The notes below the pieces were generated by a model. That model was not told the origin of the DNA. It did not search any database and was given only the letters and a program-made list of their open reading frames with translations. A stretch of DNA of 54,903 nt. It comes from Empedobacter sp036647415. GTDB taxonomy: Bacteria; Bacteroidota; Bacteroidia; Flavobacteriales; Weeksellaceae. How positions within the stretch are numbered: the first letter of the stretch is position 1; each line of letters starts with the position of its first letter. Below are positions 41,923-51,501 of the stretch, piece after piece. Location: NCBI RefSeq assembly GCF_036647415.1, contig NZ_JAVXKG010000023.1, positions 1 to 54,903 on the forward strand, written 5' to 3'. The translations under genes were made by a program, and so were the position numbers.

Positions 41923-44900
41923 TTATTTTAAAATTACAAGTTTTTCTACAGCTGCAGCAGAACCTTTACAAACAGATTCGTCCACACCTTTTACATTAAC
42001 TTTGTAAATATAGACTCCTTTTCCTATTTTATCACCAAAATCGTCCAAACCATCCCATTCTATCGCATATTTTCCGGTACGATAACCTTCTCGGAAAGGT
42101 TCTGCAGAAACTGTTTTGCGTACAGTTTTTACTAATTTACCCGAAATTGTAAAAATCTGTACCATTACATCTAACTCAGAATCACAGTTATGTTCGAAAT
42201 GGAAATAGGTATTTTTTGTAAATGGATTAGGCCAATTTAACAACTTATCGATGTGTAATTGTCCCGTTCCGTTTTCCATTACTACAAAGTCTAACGTTGT
42301 TGTATTGGAATTATTGTTGATGTCCCAAAATTTAAGATTTACGGTATGTTGACCAAGTTCAAGATTTTTTAATTGATACATGACTTGACCTTTTTGATAA
42401 TCTTCGAAATTTTTGTTGACACATGGATTGGCATCGCCACCGTCATAATACTCATTCAACACATAAGCATCTTGCACTTTACCATCTATTGTTGCTACGA
42501 TGTCGTGACCAATACTAGATCCTGTTGCGTTAATTCCTGTATTATCTGTCAAACAACCTACCAAATACGGTGAACGATCTGTAATTCCACCATCTGCAAA
42601 ATGTAAATTGTTCATGTATAATTTACCTTGTGGGCGTTCATCGTCATTTAAACCTTCTTCATTAATTCCTTCCATAGAAACTGGTTCTAATGCAGAAGCA
42701 TCTTTTCCATCTTTTTCGTCCCATGCATAAAATTTTATTTTACGATCGCCAGCTTCATAATTTATATCTTTTGGCACATAAAATTGAATAGTAAACTCAC
42801 CATTTTCTACTTTTCCAGTTCCTTTATATATTGTTTTATTTTCCGTCTCGAAAGTATCAGTCCATCTTTCTAAGTATTTATTCGTCTGTTTTTTATCAAA
42901 TAGGCTTATTGAGATTTTACCATTAAAGTTAGCGTCAATAGTAGAAGAATTTAACTGATTAATATTACCTTTAATTGTTACAAAATCTAAAGCTTGCATT
43001 ATTCCTCCGTTTAATATATCTACATCTTTTTTATTATTAATACTTGTAATAATAATTTTTTGTTTGGGACGATGAACCCCTAACATTGGATCTCCAAGAA
43101 TACTAACTTTTTTATTATCACTATCATTTGAAGGGAAATTCACTTTAACATTATTTAGAGCATGTCCTATTGATTGATTTTCTAATACATCTTTTCTAAA
43201 AAATTCTTGTATTAAATATCCATTCATTGACTTTCCATAACCTGAGTCTATAGGACGATTCGTTGTAATCATTGCTAATGCACCTCCATTAAAATTTTTT
43301 AGCATAGCCTCTCCTGCAGAATTGTATTGTGGTAAATCCCATACTGTAAAATCACACGTAACAGTACATACAATTGGTAAACGAGAATAAGCTGCATTAA
43401 AATTAGATAAACCTGTTAATTCTTCAGCTGTTAATATACGCTCTTGTGACCAACTACGAGGTCCTCCATGACCATAATACATTACAAAGTTAGAACCTAA
43501 CTCTATTGAATTTAAAATTCCCTGATTAACAGTTGGGTAACGAAGACCTGCAGATGTACCTTCGGATTGATGAGCTGAAGTATAAATCTTATTAACAGTA
43601 TAAAGTAAATTTTCTTCTTTATCAAATTCTTTACTTATTTTTTTATCAAAATCAGGATTATCAACTGTATTAATCGGAACATCACTACCACTAACAAATG
43701 TTACTTTCGTACGCCAATCTCCATAAGACATCCCTTTTCCTTGAACCTTATCATAATATGAAATTATTTTATCTACTAAAACTTTAGCTTCTAATGTATT
43801 TGCTGCAGAAATACGGCCTACAGCAATATCAAACCAATTCGCATCATAAGCATAAATTCCATCTACATTGTTTGATAACATTTTTACATCATCAGACAAC
43901 ATCGCAAAATAATCATCTGTTGCAATTGCACCATCAATATTAAGAGAAGGTTCATCCGTAAAAGTTGGAAGATAAGTTGTAAATTCTTTTACTCTATTTT
44001 TTGGATCATAAGTTGTCGCACCAAATAATACTCCATATTCTAAATCTAGGTTATTATTATCTTTTAGAAATTTAAAAAAATCTCGAATTGCAATCGGATC
44101 TTGAGATCCAGATGAAAAATCATTATAAACCTGATCTGTCGTTACAACAGCAACTTCTATATTATCATGTGTTTTTCTGAATTGAGCCAAATGGTTCGCT
44201 TCTTCTATAAATTTTGGATGCGTAACAATAACATATTTGAGATTACTTAATGAGCGTATATTTTGATTCGGAACTCGTCCAACATAATCTATTGTTGTAA
44301 AAGCATTTTCATCTTTAAATGCAATAAACTCATTTGGTAAAATTGTTTGATATTTATATCCTGTTCCTTCTGGTTTTATGTTTGATATTTGATGAATATC
44401 AGCAACATTCCAGACATTTACATTAGACGAATTTTGAAGTGTAAAAGCATTAACTCCACTATTTGCAGCAGTTTCTAAAAAACGAAATGTAAACTGTTCG
44501 TTATTATAAACTAAATTATCTTTAAAACGAAGTTGTAAATAATCTAAAAATCCTAATCCTGACGGATTTGCTCCATTAGATGTTACAGAAATATCTATTG
44601 TATTCGAAGTAAGTGAAATTGGTATATCTTTCTGGACTCTAGTAAACGCAGAATCACCCAAAACTCCAGTAAAACTTTGTCCATTAATACCAATCGTAAA
44701 ACCATTACTATTCGCATTTTTACCAACCAATGAATATCTCAGAAAAGCCTCACCTCCATTTACAATAGAATTAGCTTTAAATGTTTTCTTGAAACCTCCA
44801 TTTACGGCTAAATTTTCACCAACCCAAATTTGTCCTAATCCATTTAGATTAATCGAATCTTTTTCGTGAAACTGTAAATTATCAAATTGAGAATATGTTT

Positions 44901-45786
44901 TTACAGCACTTCCCGAAATTGAAGAATCTCCTACTCGTTTTCCATTTTCACCTTCATAAGAAATAAAATAATAAGCATAGTCATCGTAAAGATTATAACG
45001 TAATTTTATATCATTTGCTGTTGTAGACTCATCTCTATACCATTGATGTGGACCTTTTGCATAAAAAATAACATAATCGCTATTATCAAATCTACCATCT
45101 TCGGAACCAACAAATTTTATTGGAATTTCACTTAATGCACCTACTCTATCATTGGTTGTATTTTCCATCAAACGACCTTCTCCGTTTCCGTATACTTTTA
45201 ATTTACGTGGATCAAGATTTGTTGGAATACCATTTTTCGTAAAAAAGTTTCTATCTAATTTAAAAACACCTCCTTTTGATACCTTTATTTTAAACCATTC
45301 TCCTTTTTCTAATACACTTTTTGTCGAATTATCGATTAATTTTCGAGAACTTTTCTTTAGTGTATTCGATTTTTGAACAATTGAAAAAGATTCAACCTTC
45401 AAAATTTTATTGTTTTGTTTAACAAATGGAGAAACTTTAACAACCAATTTTTGTTGTCCTTTTTTATCTATAATAGAATAATATGTGTAGCTAATTTGCT
45501 CTTTTATAGAAGAAGTATCTAAATCGCCCAATTCATTTCCAATCTCGCGATACTGCACATTTGTAACTTCAGCCTCTCGATTAGAAGAACTTAACTCTAC
45601 AATAAACTCTGGAAGAAAATAACTTCCAATCGAATAATTTTCTTTATTCGAAAAGTACGGAACATTAACAGTTGTACCATTCGTTAAAGAAATTGTTTGA
45701 TTATTCTCCCAATTTATTTTGTAAGTTTGACTAAATAAATGAGGAAATTGAAATAAAGCTGCGGCTAAAATAAAATATTTCTTCAT
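41923..45786 (-). CDS. porU: Type IX secretion system sortase PorU
   Basis: A gingipain-like (C25) cysteine transpeptidase of 1287 residues on the cell surface, which cleaves the C-terminal sorting domain of T9SS cargo and attaches the protein to anionic lipopolysaccharide or releases it. After a signal peptide (ends LFSQ) comes a beta-rich N-terminal region, then a C25 catalytic domain with histidine in MYYGHGGPRSW (about 773) and cysteine in VTCDFTVWDL (about 811), and a C-terminal T9SS-type sorting domain (LLNWPNPFTKNTYF ... GKGVYIYKVNV ... EKLVILK). Followed by porV, divergent from gldJ over a 110-bp gap. Full length, typical for the family. Confidence 0.97.
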   Translation of the reverse strand: MKKYFILAAALFQFPHLFSQTYKINWENNQTISLTNGTTVNVPYFSNKENYSIGSYFLPEFIVELSSSNREAEVTNVQYREIGNELGDLDTSSIKEQISYTYYSIIDKKGQQKLVVKVSPFVKQNNKILKVESFSIVQKSNTLKKSSRKLIDNSTKSVLEKGEWFKIKVSKGGVFKLDRNFFTKNGIPTNLDPRKLKVYGNGEGRLMENTTNDRVGALSEIPIKFVGSEDGRFDNSDYVIFYAKGPHQWYRDESTTANDIKLRYNLYDDYAYYFISYEGENGKRVGDSSISGSAVKTYSQFDNLQFHEKDSINLNGLGQIWVGENLAVNGGFKKTFKANSIVNGGEAFLRYSLVGKNANSNGFTIGINGQSFTGVLGDSAFTRVQKDIPISLTSNTIDISVTSNGANPSGLGFLDYLQLRFKDNLVYNNEQFTFRFLETAANSGVNAFTLQNSSNVNVWNVADIHQISNIKPEGTGYKYQTILPNEFIAFKDENAFTTIDYVGRVPNQNIRSLSNLKYVIVTHPKFIEEANHLAQFRKTHDNIEVAVVTTDQVYNDFSSGSQDPIAIRDFFKFLKDNNNLDLEYGVLFGATTYDPKNRVKEFTTYLPTFTDEPSLNIDGAIATDDYFAMLSDDVKMLSNNVDGIYAYDANWFDIAVGRISAANTLEAKVLVDKIISYYDKVQGKGMSYGDWRTKVTFVSGSDVPINTVDNPDFDKKISKEFDKEENLLYTVNKIYTSAHQSEGTSAGLRYPTVNQGILNSIELGSNFVMYYGHGGPRSWSQERILTAEELTGLSNFNAAYSRLPIVCTVTCDFTVWDLPQYNSAGEAMLKNFNGGALAMITTNRPIDSGYGKSMNGYLIQEFFRKDVLENQSIGHALNNVKVNFPSNDSDNKKVSILGDPMLGVHRPKQKIIITSINNKKDVDILNGGIMQALDFVTIKGNINQLNSSTIDANFNGKISISLFDKKQTNKYLERWTDTFETENKTIYKGTGKVENGEFTIQFYVPKDINYEAGDRKIKFYAWDEKDGKDASALEPVSMEGINEEGLNDDERPQGKLYMNNLHFADGGITDRSPYLVGCLTDNTGINATGSSIGHDIVATIDGKVQDAYVLNEYYDGGDANPCVNKNFEDYQKGQVMYQLKNLELGQHTVNLKFWDINNNSNTTTLDFVVMENGTGQLHIDKLLNWPNPFTKNTYFHFEHNCDSELDVMVQIFTISGKLVKTVRKTVSAEPFREGYRTGKYAIEWDGLDDFGDKIGKGVYIYKVNVKGVDESVCKGSAAAVEKLVILK

Positions 45787-45941
45787 GTCAATTAAACGCT
45801 ATTTTGACAAATATATTTTCAATTGTAAAATAAAAAAAAGTTTCTTGCGTTACAGATAAGAAATAAAGCATTTTTTCGTTGTAAGATTAATGTCAAATGC
45901 TTTTATTTGCATTAAATTTAATATTTGAAAACCAGAAATAT

Positions 45942-47579
45942 TCTATGAAAATGAATAAAGGACGTATTTTTTCTCTTGCTCTTGCAGCCGTTACTATGAG
46001 CGTATTCATGGGTTGCGCAAGCAGTTCAGGTAAGAAAAAAGGAGGTGGAACAAAAAATTTCACAAGCCGTACAGGTTGGAAACCAAACGACAGTAAAGGT
46101 TGGTTTTTTTCAGGTAAAAAGAAAGAAAATATCAAGGCATGGCCTGGTATGGTTTTTATCGAAGGTGGTTCATTTACCATGGGTATAACTAAAGATGATG
46201 TGTTACATGACTGGAATAACTCTCCTGTTCGTATGCAAGTAAAATCTTTTTTTATCGGAGAAACTGAGGTAACAAACTATGAATATAAGGAATATTTAAC
46301 TTGGCTAAAAGTTGTATTTCCTCCAGAAGATACGCAATACAAAGATATCTATAATGGAGCTTTACCAGACGAAACGGTTTTCAATAATCAATTGTCTCGT
46401 GATGATTTTTCGACAGAAAATTATTTGTTTTCTCCAGAATTTAGCTACTATCCAGTAGTTGGTATTTCTTGGTTACAAGCAGTTAATTACACTGATTGGT
46501 TAACAGACCGTGCAAACGAAAAAGCATTAATGGCTAAAGGAATTCTATCTAAAGATTATTATTCTAACGAAGAATATAATTATGGTAGTAAAACGTTTAG
46601 TGCAGAGCAATATAAATTAGGAGATACGAATGTAAACGAAGCAATAGATTCTACTAAGATTATGAGAGCGAATCAAATCAAATCTCAAAATCAACGTATC
46701 TTAAAAGCTAATCGTGCTACTGGATCTTTAGAAGTTCAACCTTTCCGTTTACCAACAGAAGCAGAATGGGAATATGCGGCTTTAGCTTTACCTGGAAATC
46801 GTGAGTACAACGAATACAAAGGAAAAGAAGTTGCACAAAACAACTTAAGAACTGTAAAAGGAGCTCAAAGAGGTCAATATTTAGATAACTTTAAACAAGG
46901 TCGTGGAGATTACTCTGGTATTGGTGGATTTGGAAATGATGGTTCTGCAATCACAAGTGATGTAAGAAAATATCCATCTAACGATTTCGGTTTATACGGT
47001 ATGTTAGGTAACGTTGCTGAATGGGTTTCTGATGTTTATCGTCCTATTATTGATGAAGAAGCAAACGACTTCAACTACTATCGTGGTAATGTTTTCAAAA
47101 AGAATATTGACAACGGACAAGGTGGTTTCGAGAAATTTGACGAAACAAATGTTGAATATGATACATTAGACAACGGTCGTTTAGTATACAAAGGTTTACC
47201 TGGAGCATACAAAAAAGAAGTTGAGTACGATTTAACAAATTACCGTGACGGAGATCCAAATTCTTCTCTTAATCCAAGAGTTGAAGAAGGAAAATCTGCA
47301 GACGGTGCAACAGAAGATATGTATAATGCACCTCAACGTAAATTTAGAGTTGACGAAAAAGGTCGTGTTATTTTAGAAAAAGATACGCAAAAACGTACTT
47401 CTGATATTTCTGATGAAACTCGCGTTGTAAAAGGTGGGTCTTGGAAAGATCCTATTTATTGGATTGACGCTGGACAAAGGCGTTACTTACACCAAGCACA
47501 AGCAACAAACTGGATTGGTTTCCGTGTAGCACAAGAATACTCTGGTAGTTTCGAATCTAAACGTAAACGTAGAGGATAA
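45942..47579 (+). CDS. gldJ: Gliding-motility/T9SS lipoprotein GldJ
   Basis: A lipoprotein (signal to VFMGC, C24 from this start) with an FGE-sulfatase-like fold related to SUMF1: MVFIEGGSFTMGITKDDVLHDWNNSPVRMQVKSFFIGETEVTNYEYKEYL, then RLPTEAEWEYAAL, GMLGNVAEWVSDV and VVKGGSWKD. GldJ stabilises GldK in the T9SS machine and is required for gliding in Flavobacterium. I start at ATG 45942 (545 residues) which puts the lipobox at a normal distance; the longer frame from 45897 adds 15 residues. In Flavobacterium gldJ is beside porU/porV and murF, as here, except that a GNAT gene intervenes. Confidence 0.96.
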   Translation, partial: SMKMNKGRIFSLALAAVTMSVFMGCASSSGKKKGGGTKNFTSRTGWKPNDSKGWFFSGKKKENIKAWPGMVFIEGGSFTMGITKDDVLHDWNNSPVRMQVKSFFIGETEVTNYEYKEYLTWLKVVFPPEDTQYKDIYNGALPDETVFNNQLSRDDFSTENYLFSPEFSYYPVVGISWLQAVNYTDWLTDRANEKALMAKGILSKDYYSNEEYNYGSKTFSAEQYKLGDTNVNEAIDSTKIMRANQIKSQNQRILKANRATGSLEVQPFRLPTEAEWEYAALALPGNREYNEYKGKEVAQNNLRTVKGAQRGQYLDNFKQGRGDYSGIGGFGNDGSAITSDVRKYPSNDFGLYGMLGNVAEWVSDVYRPIIDEEANDFNYYRGNVFKKNIDNGQGGFEKFDETNVEYDTLDNGRLVYKGLPGAYKKEVEYDLTNYRDGDPNSSLNPRVEEGKSADGATEDMYNAPQRKFRVDEKGRVILEKDTQKRTSDISDETRVVKGGSWKDPIYWIDAGQRRYLHQAQATNWIGFRVAQEYSGSFESKRKRRG

Positions 47580-47601
47580 TTATCCTTTCTAGATATAATA
47601 T

Positions 47602-47637
47602 AAAAAATAGCGATGAAAATTTCATCGCTATTTTTTA
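47602..47637. terminator. Bidirectional terminator, gldJ / GNAT gene
   Basis: AAAAAATAGCGATGAAA pairs with TTTCATCGCTATTTTTT, a 17-bp arm hairpin between convergent genes. Confidence 0.92.
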
Positions 47638-47662
47638 TTATTATTTATTTTATTTTGAATTA

Positions 47663-48190
47663 TTAGCTCATTTTCAAAGACCAATCAATCACATCTTCGT
47701 TTTCATAAATTGGAGAAAACCCAAGTTTTTTCAAAAGATTAATAGACTCTACATTATCCGAAAAACATTTTGCTGTTATTTCTCTTACAATTTCTTGAGA
47801 AAAAGCCCAACGAATTAATTCTCTCGAAGCTTCTTGCGCAAAACCTTTACCTCTTTCTTCTGTAATAATTCCGTAACCAATATCAACATTCTGAAATTCA
47901 AAATTGTAACCTTTAAAACCTACATCTCCTATTATTTCTCGTGTATCTTTCTTAATGATTAACCACGATTCAAAACCTGTCACATAATCATTAATAGATA
48001 ATTTTCCTATAATTTTGGGTATTGTATCCATTACATCAAGGTCTGGCCAACTTTTTCCACGTTTATAACCTTGCTCATAAAGCAATTCATAATCATTATA
48101 TAAAATATTTTCGCAAATATCTTGTGTAAATGGAATAAGAATCAACCGCTCTGTCTCTAATTTATTTATCTCTATCTCTTTTATTTTCAT
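47663..48190 (-). CDS. GNAT-family N-acetyltransferase (RimJ/RimL-like)
   Basis: 175 residues. The GNAT core is ETERLILIPFTQDICENILY, then IKKDTREIIGDVGFKGYNFE, GYGIITEERGKGFAQEASRELIRWAFS (acetyl-CoA binding, about 107-133) and KCFSDNVESINLLKKLGFSP. It acetylates an amino group of an unknown acceptor; similarity is closest to the RimJ/RimL and antibiotic-acetylating GNATs. Its location between gldJ and murF is unusual and suggests insertion into an otherwise conserved neighbourhood. Minus strand, monocistronic, with terminator shared with gldJ. Confidence 0.9.
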   Translation of the reverse strand: MKIKEIEINKLETERLILIPFTQDICENILYNDYELLYEQGYKRGKSWPDLDVMDTIPKIIGKLSINDYVTGFESWLIIKKDTREIIGDVGFKGYNFEFQNVDIGYGIITEERGKGFAQEASRELIRWAFSQEIVREITAKCFSDNVESINLLKKLGFSPIYENEDVIDWSLKMS

Positions 48191-48359
48191 TTTTTCCTAG
48201 CACTGATATAAAGTCGACAATGTAGTGATTTTAATATAACAGACTTGTATACAAAGATTAATATCATACTGATTTTTCAATAAATTTTAAGGTTTTATTT
48301 TTTAGAACATTCATACTCAAAATACTATTGTAAATTTAAAATTTCGATGTATAATACTT

Positions 48360-48367
48360 TATATTTG
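48360..48367 (+). promoter_or_regulatory. Candidate -7 box of murF (TATATTTG)
   Basis: Exact TAnnTTTG match 32 bases before the murF ATG. Upstream element not evident; identical to the metK box. Confidence 0.5.
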
Positions 48368-48399
48368 CATACAAATAAATTTATCTATTTTTCAGATTC

Positions 48400-49683
48400 A
48401 TGACAACAGCAGAACTATTCGAACAATTTTTAAAATCGAAAACAGTTACGACAGATACTCGTAATATCTCAAAAGATTGTATCTTTTTTGCTCTAAAAGG
48501 TGCAAATTTCAATGGAAATACATTTGCCCAAGAAGCAATAAATCAAGGTGCGCGTATAGCAATTGTTGATGAAGCAGAATTTGAAAATCAAACAAATAAT
48601 ATATTTTTGGTTGATGATGCCTTAAAAACTTTACAAGATTTAGCCAAAACATATCGCAATTATCTCAAAATACCATTTATAGGTTTAACAGGATCTAATG
48701 GTAAAACAACTACAAAAGAATTAATTTCTGCTGTTCTAAAAGAAAAATTCAGAACACATTATACATTCGGAAATCTAAACAACCATATTGGTGTTCCGTT
48801 AACTATACTTTCTATTCCAGAAAACACAGAAATTGCAGTCATAGAAATGGGCGCGAATCATCAAAAAGAAATCGAACTATTGGCTTCTATTTCTCAACCA
48901 GATTTTGGTTATATTACCAATTTCGGTAAAGCTCATTTAGAAGGTTTTGGAGGATTTGAAGGTGTTATTAAAGGTAAATCTGAATTATATGATTATCTAA
49001 AATCTGCAAATAAAATAGCTTTTATTAATGCAAATGATCCTATTCAAGTCGAAAAAACAATAGATATAAAACAAATTACTTTTTCGGATCAAAATAATGC
49101 AGATTATCAAATTGAATTACTTGAAAATAAACAAGAATATTTAGCCGTTAAATATCAAAATTTAGACATACAATCTCATTTAACAGGAAATTATAATTTC
49201 AGTAATATTTCGTGTGCAATTGCAATTGGTTCATATTTCGGTATTGATTCTGATTTAATCAAACAAGGGATCGAAAATTATTATCCATCAAACAATCGTT
49301 CACAAATTATAGAAAAAGAAAACTATAAAATTGTAATGGATGCTTATAACGCAAATCCAAGTAGTATGGAGGCTTCTCTAAATAATTTCGCAAAATTTGA
49401 AGGCTCAAAAACTATTGTTATAGGAGATATGTTTGAACTTGGTGAAGAAAGTAAAACCGAGCATCAACGTATTTTAGAATTAGCTGAAAGCCTAAATTTT
49501 AATCAAATTTATATCTTAGGTCTTCATTTTAAAGAAACAAACGCAACAAATACAAATGTTGTAAAATTTGACAATCGTCAATCTTTTGAAGAATTTTTAA
49601 AAAATAATGCCATAAATTCCCAAAATATTTTGATAAAAGGATCTCATGGTATGCGTCTTGATTTATTGGAAACACTAGTATAA
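48400..49683 (+). CDS. murF: UDP-N-acetylmuramoyl-tripeptide--D-alanyl-D-alanine ligase
   Basis: Adds D-Ala-D-Ala to UDP-MurNAc-tripeptide in cell-wall precursor synthesis. The 427 residues include FFALKGANFNGNTFAQEAI (N-terminal domain), the ATP-binding IGLTGSNGKTTTKEL (about 98-112), NHIGVPLTILSIPENTEIAVIEMGANHQKEIELL and the C-terminal MDAYNANPSSMEASLNNF plus VIGDMFELGEES. All motifs are intact, and the size is usual for Bacteroidota. Probably starts a transcript with the following exported protein (6-bp gap). Confidence 0.97.
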   Translation: MTTAELFEQFLKSKTVTTDTRNISKDCIFFALKGANFNGNTFAQEAINQGARIAIVDEAEFENQTNNIFLVDDALKTLQDLAKTYRNYLKIPFIGLTGSNGKTTTKELISAVLKEKFRTHYTFGNLNNHIGVPLTILSIPENTEIAVIEMGANHQKEIELLASISQPDFGYITNFGKAHLEGFGGFEGVIKGKSELYDYLKSANKIAFINANDPIQVEKTIDIKQITFSDQNNADYQIELLENKQEYLAVKYQNLDIQSHLTGNYNFSNISCAIAIGSYFGIDSDLIKQGIENYYPSNNRSQIIEKENYKIVMDAYNANPSSMEASLNNFAKFEGSKTIVIGDMFELGEESKTEHQRILELAESLNFNQIYILGLHFKETNATNTNVVKFDNRQSFEEFLKNNAINSQNILIKGSHGMRLDLLETLV

Positions 49684-49689
49684 ATTATT

Positions 49690-50205
49690 ATGGTAAAAAA
49701 TTTTTGCTTAATTACTTTTTTAATGGTTTTTAGCTTCTCTAATGCACAATCGTTGATTGAGTGGAGAAAAGATATAAAACTAGATTATACTAATTTCAAG
49801 AAAAAACCAAATCAAATCAAAACACCTCAAGGTTATTTAGATTCTAAACTTGGTTGGCAAATCGCAGAAACAGATGGAGAAATTCCACAATTAAAAGTTT
49901 TTAATCGTTTTGATGAATCAAATTCATGGGTTTCTATGAAACACGAAGGTATTTTACAAGAAATGCAGTTACAATTTGATTTGTCAGAATTATATGCACG
50001 TAAATTAAGAAAAGATTTTAAAGATTTACAAATAAAAAAGGTAATAGACAAAGATTCGTATCGTTCAAAATTTATTTTAGAATCAAGCAAATTTCAGAAA
50101 AGACTGGCTAAAATTGCGGGTGTTTCATTAAATCAACCAGGTTTACACAAACTCTTGAACAAACAAATACAAGATTCTCTAATTATCTACGAATCGTACA
50201 AATAA
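49690..50205 (+). CDS. Exported DUF922-like protein, apparently with lost HExxH motif
   Basis: 171 residues with a signal peptide (ends FSNAQ). The start LIEWRKDIKLDYTNFKKKPNQ and the block LQFDLSELYARKLRKDF recall a Bacteroidota family related to DUF922 predicted metalloproteases, where my memory of the pattern is HEQLHFDIxELYARKLRK. At that place here stands EMQLQFDLSELYARKLRK, so the two zinc histidines and the catalytic Glu appear replaced; activity is doubtful. ATG at 49690, 6 bp after murF, so co-transcribed. Family call is from remembered patterns, not a search. Confidence 0.7.
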   Translation: MVKNFCLITFLMVFSFSNAQSLIEWRKDIKLDYTNFKKKPNQIKTPQGYLDSKLGWQIAETDGEIPQLKVFNRFDESNSWVSMKHEGILQEMQLQFDLSELYARKLRKDFKDLQIKKVIDKDSYRSKFILESSKFQKRLAKIAGVSLNQPGLHKLLNKQIQDSLIIYESYK

Positions 50206-50329
50206 TATCATAAATGAGTTTTATCATGTTTTAAAATGAATTTTAATCAAAAAAATATCATATATTATGAATTATGTTTAATTAATTGAAATTTTACAAT
50301 TAATTAATTTTTACTCTTCTTTTTATATA

Positions 50330-50337
50330 TAAATTTG
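50330..50337 (+). promoter_or_regulatory. Candidate -7 box of the first nuclease gene (TAAATTTG)
   Basis: Exact TAnnTTTG match 20 bases upstream of the ATG at 50358. Confidence 0.5.
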
Positions 50338-50357
50338 TAGCCTTTTAAAATTACATT

Positions 50358-51407
50358 ATGAAACAAATTTCTACAATTTTATTTTTTGCTGCATGTTTTA
50401 CTGGGCTTGCGCAACAACCTTATTACAACAGTATTGATCTAAATTTGAAAGGTCAAGAGCTAAAAAAAGAATTAACAACGCTTATCACAACTACACACAA
50501 AAAACAACTTAGTTATGGAGAAGTTTGGGATGCATTAAAAGTAACTGATTTAGATCCTACGAACTCTACACGTGTTATCCAAATTTATGGATACAATAAA
50601 AACTCTACAACAAGTGATGATGCTTATTACAACTCTGTAAACAATAATGGTGGTGGAACAACACAATGGAACAGAGAGCACACCTATGCAAAATCTTTAG
50701 GAACACCTAATTTAGGAGAAGCTGGTCCTGGTGCAGATGCACATCATTTAAGAGCTTCTAATGTTAAAAGAAACTCTACAAGAGGAAGTTCAAAATTTGC
50801 AAATGGTTCTGGAACTTCTAAAAATGTTTCTGGCGGATGGTACCCTGGTGACGAATGGAAAGGTGATGTTGCACGAATGATGATGTACATGTATCTTAGA
50901 TACCAAACACGTTGTTTACCTGCAGGTGTCGGAGTTGGTAGCACTAGTCAAACATCGGATGGTATGATTGATTTATTTTTGAAATGGAATTCAGAAGATC
51001 CTGTTTCTCAAATCGAAATTCAACGAAATGAATATTTAGGAAATTCGGCAAATAAATTCGCACAAGGAAATAGAAATCCATTTATTGACAATCCATATTT
51101 GGCAACTGTTATTTGGGGCGGACCTGTTGCAGAGAACAAATGGGAGAAGTTAGGAACTGATGATAACTACATCGAAGTTAAAAATACAATTAAAACTTAC
51201 ACAAAAAATAATAGCATTTTAATTGCTTCTACTGATGATACTGTTGCAAGTATCCAGATATTTAACTCATTTGGACAACTTGTTCGTTCATACGATAATA
51301 CAAGAAAATTAAAAACAATTGAGCTACAAAATTTTGAGAAAGGTATTTACATTATAAAAATTAATGGAGCTACTTATTCTACAAATAAAAAAGTAATTGT
51401 TAAATAA
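50358..51407 (+). CDS. Secreted endonuclease I (EndA/NucM) family nuclease with T9SS tail, copy 1
   Basis: 349 residues: signal peptide (ends LAQQ), endonuclease I domain (about 30-250) with the catalytic NREHTYAKSLG (His next to Asn/Arg), ADAHHLRASNVKRNSTRG and the Mg-binding QGNRNPFIDNPYLATVIWG, then a C-terminal sorting domain (about 275-349) with IQIFNSFGQLVRSYDN and FEKGIYIIKINGATYSTNKKVIVK without a break, as in type A T9SS tails. Cleaves nucleic acid outside the cell, for DNA use or NET degradation. Export through the PorU/PorV system encoded 5 kb away is inferred. Second copy follows 94 bp later. Confidence 0.93.
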   Translation: MKQISTILFFAACFTGLAQQPYYNSIDLNLKGQELKKELTTLITTTHKKQLSYGEVWDALKVTDLDPTNSTRVIQIYGYNKNSTTSDDAYYNSVNNNGGGTTQWNREHTYAKSLGTPNLGEAGPGADAHHLRASNVKRNSTRGSSKFANGSGTSKNVSGGWYPGDEWKGDVARMMMYMYLRYQTRCLPAGVGVGSTSQTSDGMIDLFLKWNSEDPVSQIEIQRNEYLGNSANKFAQGNRNPFIDNPYLATVIWGGPVAENKWEKLGTDDNYIEVKNTIKTYTKNNSILIASTDDTVASIQIFNSFGQLVRSYDNTRKLKTIELQNFEKGIYIIKINGATYSTNKKVIVK

Positions 51408-51501
51408 TTAAATATCATTAAAATAAATAATTAAATAGAGAATTAAGTTATATTTTTTTGTAACTTGATTTTCTATTTTTTTAAATTAAATTAATAATTA
51501 T

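Noticed and set aside
45893..46180. Minus-strand frame of 95 codons over the start of gldJ
   Set aside because: Antisense to gldJ and its promoter, no domain.
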